From assembly GCA_030710605.1 (NCBI GenBank), contig CP092879.1, positions 19,254,702 through 19,318,701 of the forward strand: a stretch of 64,000 nt of DNA. The letters run 5' to 3'. Each line of letters begins with the position of its first letter. Positions within the stretch are counted from its first letter, which is position 1. Under the pieces are notes generated by a model. The model had not been told where the DNA came from, ran no database searches, and worked only from the letters and a program-made list of their open reading frames with translations. The translations under genes and the position numbers were made by a program. Source of the stretch: Cordylochernes scorpioides (taxonomy: Eukaryota > Arthropoda > Arachnida > Pseudoscorpiones > Chernetidae). Of this stretch, positions 22,270 through 34,407 are shown in pieces.

Positions 22270-22920
22270 ACAAGTAATTAAGTCTATATATACCATTTTA
22301 ACCTATATATTTATATTTTTAATTAGGAAGAGAAAATACATTTTAATGGAGAATAACAACAACATTTTTGTGCTGAAGTGCTCATTTTTCTCTTTTATAG
22401 GGAAGAAATAAGCTGAAATTTTCACCAACTATGTAACATCAGGTTCCAGGAAAGGAAGGTTTACTCCAGCACAGCCACCACCAGCTCCACAGTCTCAGCT
22501 AGCCCGATGGCCCCACGATGTTACATCGCCATCATGAAGTGGAGGAGGAAACCTTAGATTCGAGTTAATTTCTTTCTTTGAGAGGAAATAAATTCATCCA
22601 AGGGAAAAGCGTCTTGCAAAAAAAAAATTTAATTGACTCGAAGTTTCGGGCCTTGTGGATCCCTTCTACATAATGCCGCCTCATAGTAATAGATGTATAT
22701 ATACACTCATGGACGAAAATTCAGGAAGTTTTGAAAGTCTGAAGTTGATGTCGCCGGTTGTCTTTTTTTTTTTTTTTTAAGGATACATAGGTAATTTTGT
22801 TTACGATAGGTTATCTCGTGTCTTCAATAAAACTGTGTGTCAAATATTTTTCAGAGTTATTGTCTGAATCCTGATATACATGCTAAAAGGTACAACTTCC
22901 TTAAGATATGTACTCGTATA
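22270..22920. other. No recognised gene
   Basis: A short proline/glutamine-rich reading near 22450-22535 (TPAQPPPAPQSQLARW) could be coding but has no clear splice context. The remainder is AT-rich. Confidence 0.35.
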
Positions 22921-22924
22921 TACT

Positions 22925-23640
22925 AACTAGCCGAATGACCCGGGCAACGCCCGGGTTTTACCCGATTAAATGTTTTTATTCAAATACTATTCGTTACAAT
23001 TATAAATTGGCGCCGTGGATGTCACTCTTGTGAAACGTCCCGCTCCAAACTTTGTGTCAGAGAAGCGATATTTTCATAGAGAGATGATCTGGCTTTGTGT
23101 CTTCTGCTCGAATGAATGTTTTTCTGTTAGAATTTTGTCTCTGCATACTAAAAATAAACTGGCTTCACCCGTGGTCTCTGCTTTTTGGAATTTTTCCCGA
23201 TATGATTTTGTATCTGATAATCAAATATGATACAGAAATATTGTCATCATCATTTTTTAACTAAAAAACAACAGTTTATGCCCAGAACCTGTCAATTTCA
23301 ATTTTTCTTGGCTAAAAATCCGATAAATCTCTTCCAGATTTTTCTCTACGTCCTGTTAAAACACGTTTTACATGTACATTAGGTCAACTGATATTATCTC
23401 CCATCTTCACCGCTAGAGGCGCTGCTTGCGAGCGAAAGGGCAAATTTGCAACGCAATTTGCAAATAACTCGAAGAATATTCGGGATAGAGACCTGGAATT
23501 TTCACTATAAGTTTTTCCAGATTCTACTCTATATACTGTTAAAAATTTCAGTCAGATTAGTTACGTATTGTGGACGTGTATAGCTGACATAGGAACAAAC
23601 ACACATACATACATACATACACTGACTTTTATATATATAG
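22925..23640 (+). repeat. Dispersed repeat family RpA, longest copy
   Basis: It begins ACTAGCCGAATGACCCGGG with a strong hairpin (CCCGGGC / GCCCGGG). It ends in (ACAT)n and ACTGACTTTTATATATATAG. It contains a 71-codon frame starting MDVTLVKRPAPNF that is also open in the copies at 32603 and 49023. The class is uncertain; the ends resemble non-LTR-derived repeats. Confidence 0.75.
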
Positions 23641-23854
23641 GGATAGGGCAAGGGCCACCAATCGACTTGATATGGCGCTGGTTAAAATCGTTTGCATTGA
23701 CCTATATATTCGGTCGTTTACTTTTGAAAATAACGTCCTTCTTTCTTCACCAATATTCTGGCTCTCATAAAGGTAATGAGATAATTTGGTTTCAATTTTT
23801 TACTTACATAGATGGCATATTATATCACCCTCTTTGAAAATTTTATTATGGGTT

Positions 23855-23859
23855 TCCTG

Positions 23860-23935
<76 letters not shown>
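23855..23935. repeat. A-run and (AT)n microsatellite
   Basis: About 17 A followed by about 28 AT units. Confidence 0.95.
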
Positions 23936-23938
<3 letters not shown>

Positions 23939-24246
23939 ATATGATAATAATGTGGGGAGAGAGAAATAAGGAAACCACAAGTTTGGAAGAGGAATCCCAG
24001 GCAACCAGCGAGAGAGAGGGAGCGCGAGGGGGTGTCACCGCTGCTGAACGACCGTTCGTGTCGCCCACTATCCCCCAACTGTCCAAAAATAGTCCTGAGG
24101 GTTCCAAGAAAAGGCCCTCCTCCGGAATGTGGCCAGTGGCCCAAAATGGCCGTACTTTAGCTACCTTCTATCTACGTCTCTCTCTGATTTACTGTAGTTT
24201 TACTTTATTATTCCTGGAAGAACATACATTATGACATATATATATA

Positions 24247-24475
24247 GTACTAGACGAATGACCCGGGCAACGCCCGTGTTTTACCCGATTGAATGTTTTT
24301 ATTCAAATACTATTTGTTACAATTATAAATTGGAGCCGTGGATGTCACTCTTGTGAAACGTCCCGTTCCAAACTTTACATGTACATTAGGTCAGCTGTAT
24401 TACCCCTCATTTTCACCGCTAGAGGCGCGAGCGAATTGACCTTTTGTAAATATACATAATTATAAAGATAGAAGC
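24247..24475 (+). repeat. RpA, internally deleted copy
   Basis: The same start hairpin and GGATGTCACTCTTGTGAAAC block as 22925, then a jump to ACATGTACATTAGGTCAGCTG. The 71-codon frame is lost. Confidence 0.75.
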
Positions 24476-24484
24476 TTCTATAGA

Positions 24485-24870
24485 AGATAATGATCATAAT
24501 GATGATGTGCGCGCATCCGTAACAGCGGTGAGGAATTGAGGAAAGACGGTCGTGACTATATATTAATAATAAAATAATGAAATAATAATAATAATAATAT
24601 AATAATAATAATTATTATTATCATTGGATAATGATAATGATCATAATGATGATGCGCGCGCATCCGTGACAGAGATGAGGAATTGTTGAGGAAAGACGGT
24701 CGTGACTATATATGTTGATAATAATAATAATAATATAATAATAATTATTATTATTATTATCATTAGATAATGATCATGATCATAATGATGATGCGCGCGC
24801 ATCCGTGACAGCGATGAGGAATTGAGGAATTGACGGTGGAAAGACGGTCGTGACTATATATGTTGATTCT
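24485..24870. repeat. Three-unit minisatellite with ATA/TAT tracts
   Basis: The unit of about 140 bases contains ATGATGCGCGCGCATCCGTG, GAGGAATTGAGGAAAGACGG and GTCGTGACTATATAT. Units start near 24487, 24630 and 24770 and are joined by AAT/ATT tracts. Confidence 0.8.
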
Positions 24871-25690
24871 CTGTTTTCGATATAGCGTTTTACTGGGAAT
24901 GGAAATTCGTTAAGTAAATAGATTTTGGTCAAATATAAGCTGTATGAATACTTATAGTGAGGATAGAATTTATCATTTTATAATTTAATCCGGTTACTAT
25001 ATTTGTGTTATTGATGATATTTCTTTCTGGGCAATGCTTTTATCGTTGTAGTGAATTTACCAAGAAGATTCTATTGAAGATACATATAAATTGGAATAAC
25101 TTTCATTCTTAGGAAAAGCTAAAAACATTACCAGGCTTCCTTTATATTCAATCTCTATAATAAGGTCGCCTAGAATCCATAAGTATCTTTTCATAAATAC
25201 CGGACACGAACTGTCTAACAGTTTGTCTGGCTTTCCGCATCGCCCTTATCCTCTCGGCCCAAATAGGCCTTCTATAACCATCGACAGTACTACACTCAGT
25301 CCATGTTAAACTCTGTAGGTGTGGCAACTTTACAGAATTAGTTTCAATACAAATGACTGATTTATTCTCTAAGGGGGGCTTGAATACAGTGGTTTATGTC
25401 CTTTGAACACGCAGATAATATGGTCTACAGCATCTCGATCACATTACAACGTTTCCGTACGGGGAAGCAACGGAATATATTATCTCCTTATATCTCGTTA
25501 ATTCCCATAATCCCGTCGTAGCCCTTATCTCCTGGCGGCATTAACCAGAAGCTTATCTCTCCTAATCCGTTGCCTTTCTCGTCGCTAACTTTTCCGGTGT
25601 TAACACGTCTAAATGTCTGCCCGAGCGTGTCCAGTTACTGACTCTATACGTAAATGTTTACGTTCATCATCTCAATTAACTTTCAAGACC
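24870..25690. other. No gene recognised
   Basis: Moderately AT-rich, and may include the 5' leader of the LINE relic that follows. Confidence 0.4.
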
Positions 25691-27122
25691 TTGCAATTTT
25701 CTAAATCAATGATCCTGACTTGGCTTCTTGTATCATACAAGTACTTGTCTAACAGGTGACACATACTTGCCTTAACTATTGGAAGGTTTCCAAAATGATC
25801 AAGGATCAAAGAGACAGATCGGCTGGATCCAAGAATTCTAACACCAACGTAACCTCAGAAACGACTTTGGTAAGGCCTATGGATCTGAAGCTCTCAAGCC
25901 TGGTGTCCCTGCAGCTGGGCAAAGAGCCAACAATGGGAGCGTAGAATTAACCCCCGAGTTCCCAAGACAGCCCAGCCAATTGGAAAACTAAGTTTAAAGC
26001 CACCTTTTAAAACCCAACAGACCCCAAGAACCTGTCAAGGAGACGGTAAGAAAGCTCAAGTTAATGTTCCCTCGTATTTAGAACGAGCAGCTAACTATCA
26101 TGATTGAAAAATATAATGGTGAAGCGTCTCTGGTGCCATGAAACTTGAAAATTTACTCCACGAAGCATAAAATGAATATGATCATAAATGGGATTACCGT
26201 TGTATTGTCCTTCAAGGATCAAGATGACAAAAGAGCCACTATCAAGGCTAATAAGATCAACCCCAAACCCAAGCTAGTACCTCCGAAGGAACCCAAGAGG
26301 AATGGACTCAATTTTAAAGAGGACGAAGTGTGGAAGATGTTGATTCTGTGTGTGTGGATAACGAGGAATGTGCAGCATCTTGATACGGAAACATATATTT
26401 ATTCCCGAAAAGACTAGGAACTCACGGGCAACAAAATGGTTCGTGGCCTGAAGGCACACAGATTCATCTTCTAGTAAAAGAAAATATTCTTCATTGGCTG
26501 AAGATCTGTTTTTCCATATCACGCCCAACGACCTGATTCCTAAGACTCAGGCACATGCTCAAACGCTACCCTGAAGAAGAACAGATATGCTAATATGTAC
26601 ATGATGACAAACGCCCATGCAAATTTCTGGACCTTTAAGAAGTGCGCCAAGAGTTTGGGTAGTTAAAACAATACCACACATACCCTAAAGCGTGGAATGC
26701 GTAGCCATAGAAGGTTCTAAAATGCAATGATCGTCTCGAATTCACAGTCGCCCAAAAAGCAACCGCTTCTAAAACCGAGTTTCATTCAGTGTAACCTTGA
26801 AGATTCCTTCCCGGTGATTAGGATTCTCATATGAGTTGAGCTTCAATTTCCTTCTTGTTTCAAGAACCCCATCTGGTCAAAAAGGGAGCATAAAGAACCT
26901 TAGCATGGAATATGTATCACCTTAGTAGCAGAAGCAATTATAGGGTACATTTCTTGATTGGAAGCTCTGTTGCGGAGGAAGTTGATGGGGTCAGACAGGA
27001 ATTAGCCTTACGTCTGTATCGCAACATGCCTCCCACCCTTGGACGGCTCCGGCGCAGGGGACATTTCAGTTAAAAGCGGAATACCTGATGTTAGGAAGGG
27101 ACCTTAACGCGAGAGGGCTATA

Positions 27123-28446
27123 CGAGGTGTGTTCAAAAAGTATCGCGACTTTTGTGTTTTTTTTTTTATTATTTTTTTTATTTATGAATACCTATTTTGT
27201 CCCCTCCAAAGTAATCCCCATGAGATATTATACACTTGTACCAACGGTTTTTCCAATCTTCGAAGCATTTCAAAAAATCATTTTTTAAAATCTTTTTCAG
27301 CTCCTCCTTCGATGCCGTCTTTATCTCGTCAAGCGTAGCGTAACGTCGTCCTTTCATGGGCCTCTTCAGTTTAGGGAACAAGAAAAAGTCACAGGGGGTC
27401 AGATCTGGGGAATACGGTGGCTGCGGCATCATTAGTGTGTTGTTTTTGGCCAAAAAGTCGCGCACAAGCAACGATGTGTGAGCAGAGGGGTTATCGTGGT
27501 GCAAAAGCCCATTTTTGTTCTTCCACAAATCCGGGCGTTTCTGGCGGATTGCTTCGCGCAAATTGCGCATAACTTGCAGGTAATATTCCTTATTGACCGT
27601 TCTACCCTGTGGCAAGAACTCATGATGCACCACGCCCCTGCAATCGAAGAAAACTGTCAGCAAAACTTTCACATTCGACCGAACTTGGCGCGCTTTTTTC
27701 GGTCTTGGTTCGTGCGGCAGCTTCCATTGAGATGATTGAGCTTTGGTTTCCACGTCATAACCATAAACCCACGCTTCGTCACCAGTTATGACCCTCTGGA
27801 GCAAATTTGGGTCGTCGCGGACAGAGTCCAACATCTCATTAGCAATGTCCATGCGATGCTGTTTTTGGTCGCAATTGAGCAATTTTGGTACGAATTTCGC
27901 GGCGACCCGTCTCATGCCCAAATCATTGATAAAAATCGAATGGCACGAGACAATCGATATGTTTAGGTCCTCAGCAACTTCTCTAACGGTGATTCGACGA
28001 TTGGCCAATATCATTTTCTCCACTTCATTAATTTTTTCGTCTGTTGTTGAAGTGCTCGGGCGTCCGGCACGCTCTTCGTCGTTCACATCTTCTCGGCCTT
28101 CTGAGAACATTTTGTACCACCGATAAACGTTGCTTCGGTCCAAGGCAGCTTCTCCGTATGCCACAGTCAGCATTCGGAATGCATCCGCGCACTTAATTTC
28201 GTTTTTCACACAAAATTTGATACAGGTTCTTTGATCCATTTTTTTTTAATAGGTAAAAATCGAAGACGATCCAAAACACCTGCAAGCAAAGCAGCTGTCA
28301 ACAATTAAGTGAACATTCAAAATGGCCGAGCTTGTCGGCATAAGTGAGAGACATGAGTACCAACATAAAGCCACAAAAAGATCGAAATTCGAATATACGT
28401 AACCCGCGAAAATTCAAAAGTCGCGATACTTTTTTAACACACCTCG
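27123..28446 (-). mobile_element. Complete mariner element, copy 2
   Basis: It has the same inverted repeats as copy 1. TA precedes it at 27121-27122; the other flank reads CA, a mutated target duplication. It interrupts the endonuclease part of the R1-like relic, so the LINE is older. Confidence 0.92.
27178..28239 (-). CDS. Mariner transposase, copy 2, intact 353 aa
   Basis: Full-length frame from MDQRTCIK. It has the DD34D triad: VITGDEAWVY, LLHHDNPSAHTS, YSPDLTPCDFF with 34 residues between the second and third D. The N-terminal helix-turn-helix regions are as in copy 1. It differs from copy 1 by a few substitutions and a three-residue segment (NLR after LQVMR) present only here. This version has the expected length for mariner. 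The second-D context reads HDNPSAH rather than HDNTPAH, which may affect activity. Confidence 0.92.
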   Translation of the reverse strand: MDQRTCIKFCVKNEIKCADAFRMLTVAYGEAALDRSNVYRWYKMFSEGREDVNDEERAGRPSTSTTDEKINEVEKMILANRRITVREVAEDLNISIVSCHSIFINDLGMRRVAAKFVPKLLNCDQKQHRMDIANEMLDSVRDDPNLLQRVITGDEAWVYGYDVETKAQSSQWKLPHEPRPKKARQVRSNVKVLLTVFFDCRGVVHHEFLPQGRTVNKEYYLQVMRNLREAIRQKRPDLWKNKNGLLHHDNPSAHTSLLVRDFLAKNNTLMMPQPPYSPDLTPCDFFLFPKLKRPMKGRRYATLDEIKTASKEELKKILKNDFLKCFEDWKNRWYKCIISHGDYFGGDKIGIHK

Positions 28447-30589
28447 CATCCCTGGGAGACTCAAGATCTAATAGAGGGGCGATGATTTCACTGAGCCAAT
28501 TATCATCTCGGTAGTCCGATTCTGAAACATCGTTGGTGACCTATTTTTTGGGTTTGAGAATGGCTTCAGCCTCATTGAGTACACGTTGTTTGGGTTGGAA
28601 ACCTTTGGAAATACCCATTGGTGCTCGGGGTGTGGAGCTCCGACCAGGAAGGGACCTTAACACCAGGAAGCAACAAACTGAAGCCAAACTACCGCAATAA
28701 AACATGATAGAACGCCGAGGCACTAATAAGGAAAAGTCACCTAATGCACTTCGACGTAGGTGTCAAAAATAAACAGAGTAAGTAAGGGTGAGGACGTACT
28801 ACAGGCCGGCTCCACAGAGCTAGGCACAACGGAAGAGGGACTTGAGAAGGACAGAACTGAACAATGTCACTCTGTGCATTGAAAATCTTCGGGAAATGCT
28901 TTAGCTTAGCGCTCCGAGGAAAGTAGCCTAACCCATTGGCTTAAGACAGGTCAACAGAACCGAATCACCCTGCTCCCTCGTTGGCGAGACTCTAAATGCC
29001 TTGATGGACACTTTCTTCGGCGTCTTAAGGCAAAAAGAACGGGATTACAATCTGGGCCAACATAGCGGCTCCTCATCGCCGTCTGAACCTGCCTTCACCT
29101 GGAGCGAAGTGATGTGGAATATATACCATTTCTCCAACAGGAAGTCTTCAGACCCCGATGGAATCAACGCCTCTTCAGTCAAAGGCTAGTTCGAGACCGA
29201 AGAGGACTAGACCATGGGCTTCTTCAATAGATGCCTAGAACTAGGGAATTTTTCGACCCCGATGAAGTGCGCTAGGATCGTAATGCTGGAGTGAAGAGAA
29301 TATTAGTCTCCAAGGCGATCTTGGCAGATCTAACTCTTGCCAATAATGGGGAAGTTTTTAGACTAGATATTGGCCCAGTGTTTGAGATATCAAATATTCT
29401 GAAGTATGAGGTACGAGGTTTCCAAAGATACACTACATTGGAGGCCGTAATATCCAGCGTGGAAAAAAGGAAATCAAGAAGAGGGTGAACCATCCTGTAT
29501 CCTTGGACATCGAGGCCGCCTTCGATAACGTAGATTGAGACCCAATCCTCGAGATTTTTTACCAAAAAAAAAAAAATAGTAAGAAGAAGAAGGATACCCT
29601 ACGAATCTGATAAGTGGAGATCACGGTTGGAGGCATAAAAAAAAAGCTTCCTCAACGAAAGATTCCCCGGGGGTCGTGCTGCGAACTCATTCTTTGGAGC
29701 ACCATTATTGGTACCCTTTTTATGTGAAAAGTTCCCTCACAGGGTTAATATGGACCTCAATGCAGATGATATCACCGTCGTCAATGAGAAATCCAGAAAA
29801 ATTATCTAAATTCAGCAAAGGCCATCTTGAAAGCGATCTCTAGAGAGATGGGGGTGATTAGAATGATGTTAAAATTGAATCCGAACAAGTCGTTCTAGGG
29901 CTAACTAAAACTTTGAGTTTGACGATCCAAGAACGAAAATCTCCGTCCACACACAGTGCCAGCATAGACCATTTATCAACATGGATGGGTCGCGGGAAGA
30001 TCTTCTTTATAAAGAAGATCTTCTTCCCGACTTGTTTCTTCTTTTATAGAGTGAATAGGGAGATTACATATATATCGTTGTCATAATATGACACTATAGT
30101 TCTAATTTCTTATATACAGGTGGGGTGTTATTACCTTATGTTTGATGATTAAGCATGGAACAATTAACGTATTCTATCTGAAGATCGATGATAGAATCAA
30201 TGATAGCTGTGATGTGTCGGTAGGTTACCACATTTAGGTAGCTAAGGGTTATTATGGAGTAGGGATGACAGAGCATACCCTGACCTTGTTCCCTTGGCCT
30301 AGCAATGGCCTTGTCCTAGAACCAGGCAATACCAGACATGTTGTAAATGATTGATCAAACTTTTTGTTATTATTTCATGAAGGAATTTGGTTAGTGGTTA
30401 AATGCACCGCTCTTTGCTTGGAAGGTTTGCTATATCCCAGGTTCGTTTTAGCAGGGTTTTACTGTATATATCCTTTTAATGGTTATATTTTGCTCTATAG
30501 TTTTACGCATTCTAATATTTTTGATCAGAAACGATTTCGAATTTGATAGTTTATTCAAAAACAGAACTAGTAAACCGCATAATTTGCTT

Positions 30590-31215
30590 CATGAGTTCAA
30601 ACTTAGTCCAACAACACGAAATGTTGTCAGCGCATATTACGTGTAGGTGATTTAGAAAAATTTCCACCGACGATATCAGCCTTGGATATGAAAAGAACCG
30701 CGGATGACCTTCGGTGGTTGAAGTGGCTATTGAAGATGATATTGAAGACTAGATGAATACGATAAAAGAACCAAAACTCCATGTAAAGTTGCGGAAGAAC
30801 TCAACATCGACCCCTCTATAGTTGTTTGTCTTCCGAATCAAATTAGAAAGGTGAAAAGTTCGGAAAATAGATGCCATGTGAATAAATTATTCGTTTTGAA
30901 ATGTCGTTGACACTTTTTCGACGCAATAAGAACTTCTTCGCCATATTGCGACAAGGATCCTCAGCGATAATCGGTAACGATCAGGGGCTTCGATATACTT
31001 CCCGAATGGAAGGTCAGAATACCTGTTTGGTCATCTACAGCAGGTCTTATCCATCATATTTTTCTTAATATATAGGAAACCAAAACAACAGATAAACCAT
31101 CTTCGGCAAATCAAAGAAACAGACCAAAAACCTTTGGGTTATCTGCTAGGCATTGCAAATGGGAAAAGACACTCTTCCACACGACAAAATGCCTCAATGA
31201 TCACTCAACAAAATC
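30590..31215 (+). pseudogene. Decayed mariner-type transposase
   Basis: In broken frames one can read a helix-turn-helix-like KVAEELNID segment and ending phrases like STAGLIHHIFLN and ALQMGKDTLPHDKMPQ. These match the order of the mariner core (a GLIHYSFLNP-like strand, then LLHDNA). There is no open frame and no clear inverted repeats. Confidence 0.6.
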
Positions 31216-31219
31216 TCCA

Positions 31220-32150
31220 AACTCTTTATCACTTAAACAAGAAGGGCTAAGAGAAATGGTTTATTTAATTCAGTAAACATTCATTACCAGCTTTTGGGAC
31301 TGTCTGTCCTTCAACAGGTGTTCAGTGAAATTGCCAGAACTGAGCTCATTGTTGAGCTTATGATTGTAAAGCTCATTTCTTGTAATTTCTATGTACCTGT
31401 TGAGAAACAGACATACCTGAAAGTTTGTAATGAATGTTTACTGAATTATATGAAACGCTTCCCCTTGGCCTTCTCATTTCAGTATTACATATCACACACA
31501 CATACAGCTTTATTAAGAGCATCAGTCTTATACAGATTCACCACAGGAAGGAAGCATAGATAGAGCTCCTATACTCCAGGCAGCACAGAACCCAACAACA
31601 ACCTCCAGGTCCAATGCATGTCCAGTGGCCACAGATTCCATCATGCATACATCAAGGTTAGCATATCACTGAAAAGGTGAACCTGGAATCAGCTGCCTTC
31701 TAGATTTTGCTTTCCTCATAATATAATTCTGGTCAGTTTCCTAGGTGATTAACATGGTAACGGCACTCTATTTCCAATGAAGAGCAAAACCAATATCTTG
31801 GATAATTGTTACTACAACAATAGCGGAATAAAATGCTATAATGAGAGAAATGAAGGTTGGCTTATGTGCAATTATGGGAACAAATATGGTTTAAATCAGG
31901 ATGTTTTTAAAATGGCCACACAGGTAGATCTATATTGTTGATGATTTCAGTATTACATATCATTGGGAATTATCATCTTATCTTTATCACTTACCATTCT
32001 TGTCTGGTTCCTTGACTAATGACTATCATTTCTTCAACAACTTGTTGCACATAGAAATGCTTCAAAAATCAACATATGATACTGAAACAACCTTCAATGA
32101 GATATTTGCCTCTGGAATTTCAGCATTAATATATACAGTTATCAGCGTCA
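31220..32150. other. No gene recognised
   Basis: A short GTCTTATACAGATTCACCACA-type phrase (31498-31548) recurs at 22190 and 55764, so part of this is repeat. Otherwise nothing supported. Confidence 0.45.
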
Positions 32151-32188
32151 TGCACAATTCTTTCTTAATTCTGTCACCGTTTGCTTTT

Positions 32189-32251
32189 GGTTCAGTGGTA
32201 GAATGCTCGCCTGCCACGCTGGCGCCCCAAGTTCGATTCCCGGCTGATGCA
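32189..32251 (+). pseudogene. tRNA-Gly(GCC) pseudogene
   Basis: From GGTTCAGTGGTAGAATG (A box) to GTTCGATTCCC (B box) it matches the full genes at 32964 and 48465. The first seven acceptor bases and the upstream 40 bases are deleted. A CCAAG in the T-stem weakens pairing. A T-run follows. Confidence 0.8.
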
Positions 32252-32354
32252 TTTTTTTTTTTTTACAATTTTTAAAACTCATTTATATTATTAAAATATA
32301 TGTGCTTTTCCTGTCTATGTACAGATTTATGGTCTTGTACACAAGTATACAAGT

Positions 32355-32890
32355 ATGTATACAAGTTATTTGCAAATTGCGTGGCAAATTTGCCCTTTCG
32401 CTCGCAAGCAGCGCCTCTAGCGGTGAAGATGGGAGGTAATATCAGCTGACCTAATGGACATGTAAAACGTGTTTTAACAGGACATAGAGAAAAATCTGGA
32501 AAATATATTTTTCGGATTTTTAGTCAAGAAAAATAAATTGACAGGTTCTGGAAAAAAGTAGTTGTTTTTTATTCAGAAAATGATAATGACAATATTGCTG
32601 TATCATATTTGATTATCAGATACAAAATTATATCCGGAAAAATTCCAAAAAGCAGAGACCACGGGTGAAGCCAGTTCATTTTTAGTATGCAGGAACAAAA
32701 TTCTAACAGAAAAACATTCATTCGAGCAGTAGACACAAAGCCAGATCATCTCTTTATAAAAATATCGCTTCTCAGACACAAAGTTTGGAGCGGGACGTTT
32801 CACAAGAATAACATCCACGGCGCCAATTTATAATTGTAACGAATAGTATTTGAATAAAAGCATTTAATCGGGTAAAACCCGGGCATTGCC
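32355..32890 (-). repeat. RpA copy between two tRNA-Gly units
   Basis: Inverse orientation to 22925. It contains the 71-codon frame (32818-32603) starting MDVILVKRPAPNF, and it ends in AAAACCCGGGCATTGCCC before the next tRNA unit. Confidence 0.75.
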
Positions 32891-32963
32891 CTTTCTTAAT
32901 CAATTCTGTCACCGTTTGCTTTTGTGAATGGAATAAATACCCAAATATGGCCATTTCTCATAA

Positions 32964-33034
32964 CCATCGGTGGTTCAGTGGTAGAATGCTCGCCTGCCAC
33001 GCGGGCGGCCTGGGTTCGATTCCCGGCCGATGCA
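32964..33034 (+). tRNA. tRNA-Gly (anticodon GCC)
   Basis: 71 bases fold as a cloverleaf. The A box is TGGTTCAGTGG, the anticodon loop CTGCCAC gives GCC at 32996-32998, the B box is GGTTCGATTCC, and the acceptor 3' strand is CCGATGC plus A. A 12-base T-run follows as Pol III terminator. Position 1 is C instead of G, which breaks the first acceptor pair. The copy may be functional or a recent pseudogene. Confidence 0.8.
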
Positions 33035-33064
33035 TTTTTTTTTTTTTACAATTTTTAAAACACA

Positions 33065-33183
33065 TTTATATATTATACAAGAATGACATCCACGGCGTCA
33101 ACTTATAATTGTAACGAATAGTATTTGAATAAAAGCATTTAATCGGGTAAACCCTGGGCGTTGCCCGGGTCATTCGGCTAGTT
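33065..33183 (-). repeat. RpA terminal fragment
   Basis: It carries GAATGACATCCACGGCG, then AATAGTATTTGAATAAAAGC and the hairpin end GGGCGTTGCCCGGGTCATTC. Confidence 0.75.
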
Positions 33184-33254
33184 TTATATAACCACAAATA
33201 AACTTTTTTTTTTAATAGTATAAAAATAAAATGTAATGAGATCAGGTGGATAAA

Positions 33255-33615
33255 TTGAGAAAAAAAAAAGGCATCTCCTTATCATGGAACTAAAAGTTTC
33301 TGATGGCTTGCACCATTGTTGGAGAAAATATCAACTAATGGTTGATTTTTAATTATTCCAGAATTGGCTAAATACCATTTCTTGATTAATCAATAAAAGT
33401 TAACCATGTACACGTTTCAGGCTGTTGGCCCTCATCAATGTGGTGCAAGATGTACCTCAACAAGCTGGTCTTTGTGGTTAGTTGATTAATCAAGAAATGG
33501 TATTTGGCCATTTTTGAATAATTAAAGATCAACTATTAATTGATATTTATTAAGACAGATGGCATAAGACATCAGCAACTTTTAGTTGCACGATCAGATG
33601 CCTTTTTTTTAATAT
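33255..33615. repeat. Ribozyme-family palindrome, decayed
   Basis: The left arm starts GGCATCTCCTTATCATG. The right arm ends CAACTTTTAGTTGCAC-GATCAGATGCC. A TTCTTGATTAATCAA motif is inverted about the centre, and the ribozyme motif sits off-centre at 33404-33443. Homologous to 50701-51110. Confidence 0.75.
33404..33443 (-). ncRNA. Hammerhead ribozyme relic
   Basis: On minus: CCACAT, TTGATGA (first C lost), stem II GGGC-CAACA-GCCT, GAAAC, GTA, ACATGG. Compared with 50847-50886, the changes are mostly CG to TG/CA, consistent with CpG decay of a once canonical ribozyme. Confidence 0.55.
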
Positions 33616-33841
33616 ATTTATATATATTTCATTTTCAAAATTGGAGAGATTCTATAGATTTTATTCTGATTGTACTAAAGATTCATTTAAAGTGAAATTT
33701 ACAATTTAGATTTTATATGTCTTTAAATGAATCAATATTTCAGCATCAAACTGGGGGTCTCTACACAGAAATTTCCCACAGCAGTGAATATCATCAAAAT
33801 ACAAATAGGATTTTTTTTCACACGCATAGGTAATAATTTAA

Positions 33842-34155
33842 AATAAAGAAGGCATCTCCTGACCACAAGCACATGTGCTTTTTAGATGGCAGAGCGCCAT
33901 CTAGTGGAGTAAAAATAAACTAAACGTTTATTTAGCTTACTCCGAGATATTTGGCCAACCCAATTTCTTGATAAATCAAGAAAAGCCATCCACGAACGCG
34001 TTTCGCGCTGTTGGCGCTCGTCAGAAATTGGGTTGGCCAAATATCTCGGAGTAAGCTAAATAAACGTTTAGTTTATTTTTACTCCACTAGATGGCGCTCT
34101 GCCATCTAAAAAGCACATGTGCTTATGGTCAGGAGATGCCTTCTTTATTTTAAAT
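33842..34155. repeat. Near-perfect 140-bp palindrome with ribozyme at its centre
   Basis: The left arm 33842-33980 and right arm 34025-34155 match almost base for base: GCATCTCCTGACCA, AGCACATGTGCTTTTTAGAT, GGCAGAGCGCCATCTAGTGG and TCTCGGAGTAAGCTAAATAA. The 45-base centre is a hammerhead. Near-perfect arms imply recent formation or ongoing correction. Confidence 0.9.
33990..34027 (-). ncRNA. Hammerhead ribozyme, stem II covariant
   Basis: CTGACGA (34024-34018), stem II GCGC-CAACA-GCGC, GAAA (34004-34001), CGC, then GTT with cleavage expected between 33995 and 33994. Stem II differs from the GGGC/GCCC of sister copies at two paired positions that change together, which preserves pairing. Stem I is weak here (TTT before the core versus CGTGG after). 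Confidence 0.7.
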
Positions 34156-34407
34156 ATCAACACCTGACCCACTTATCTTTTATTTTTTCTATTGTTTTTT
34201 CATAAGTAATAATGTAAAAAAATGATTTTAAAAAAATGGTCAGGATATACCTTTTTTATTTTTAATATCAACACCTGACCTTTTTTATATTTTTATCATT
34301 TTTTCACATGGAAAGTGTATTTACGCAAACTTGGCCTTAAATACCCATTTCTTGATTTCTCAGGAAGCCTCTAAGACCAAATTTTGGTTGTAAAGATACA
34401 GTCTATA

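Larger units (their letters stand above)
25700..29990 (+). pseudogene. R1-like non-LTR retrotransposon relic, split by mariner
   Basis: Readings in shifting frames recover a Gag-like ORF1 piece (KRATIKANKINPKPK) and endonuclease remnants ending in LGRDLNARG, which resembles the GDFNA motif. After the mariner at 27123-28446 come RT pieces: SSDPDGINAS (cf. PGPDGI), NRCLELGNF, LLPIMGKFL, GFQRYTTLEAV, LDIEAAFDNV, PRGSCCE and NADDI (decayed ADD box). The order and phrasing match the R1 clade. Numerous stops are present, so the copy is dead. The boundaries are approximate. Confidence 0.75.

Noticed and set aside
23800..24234. ORFs over the AT microsatellite (poly-YI).
   Set aside because: Low-complexity translation of (AT)n and A/T runs.
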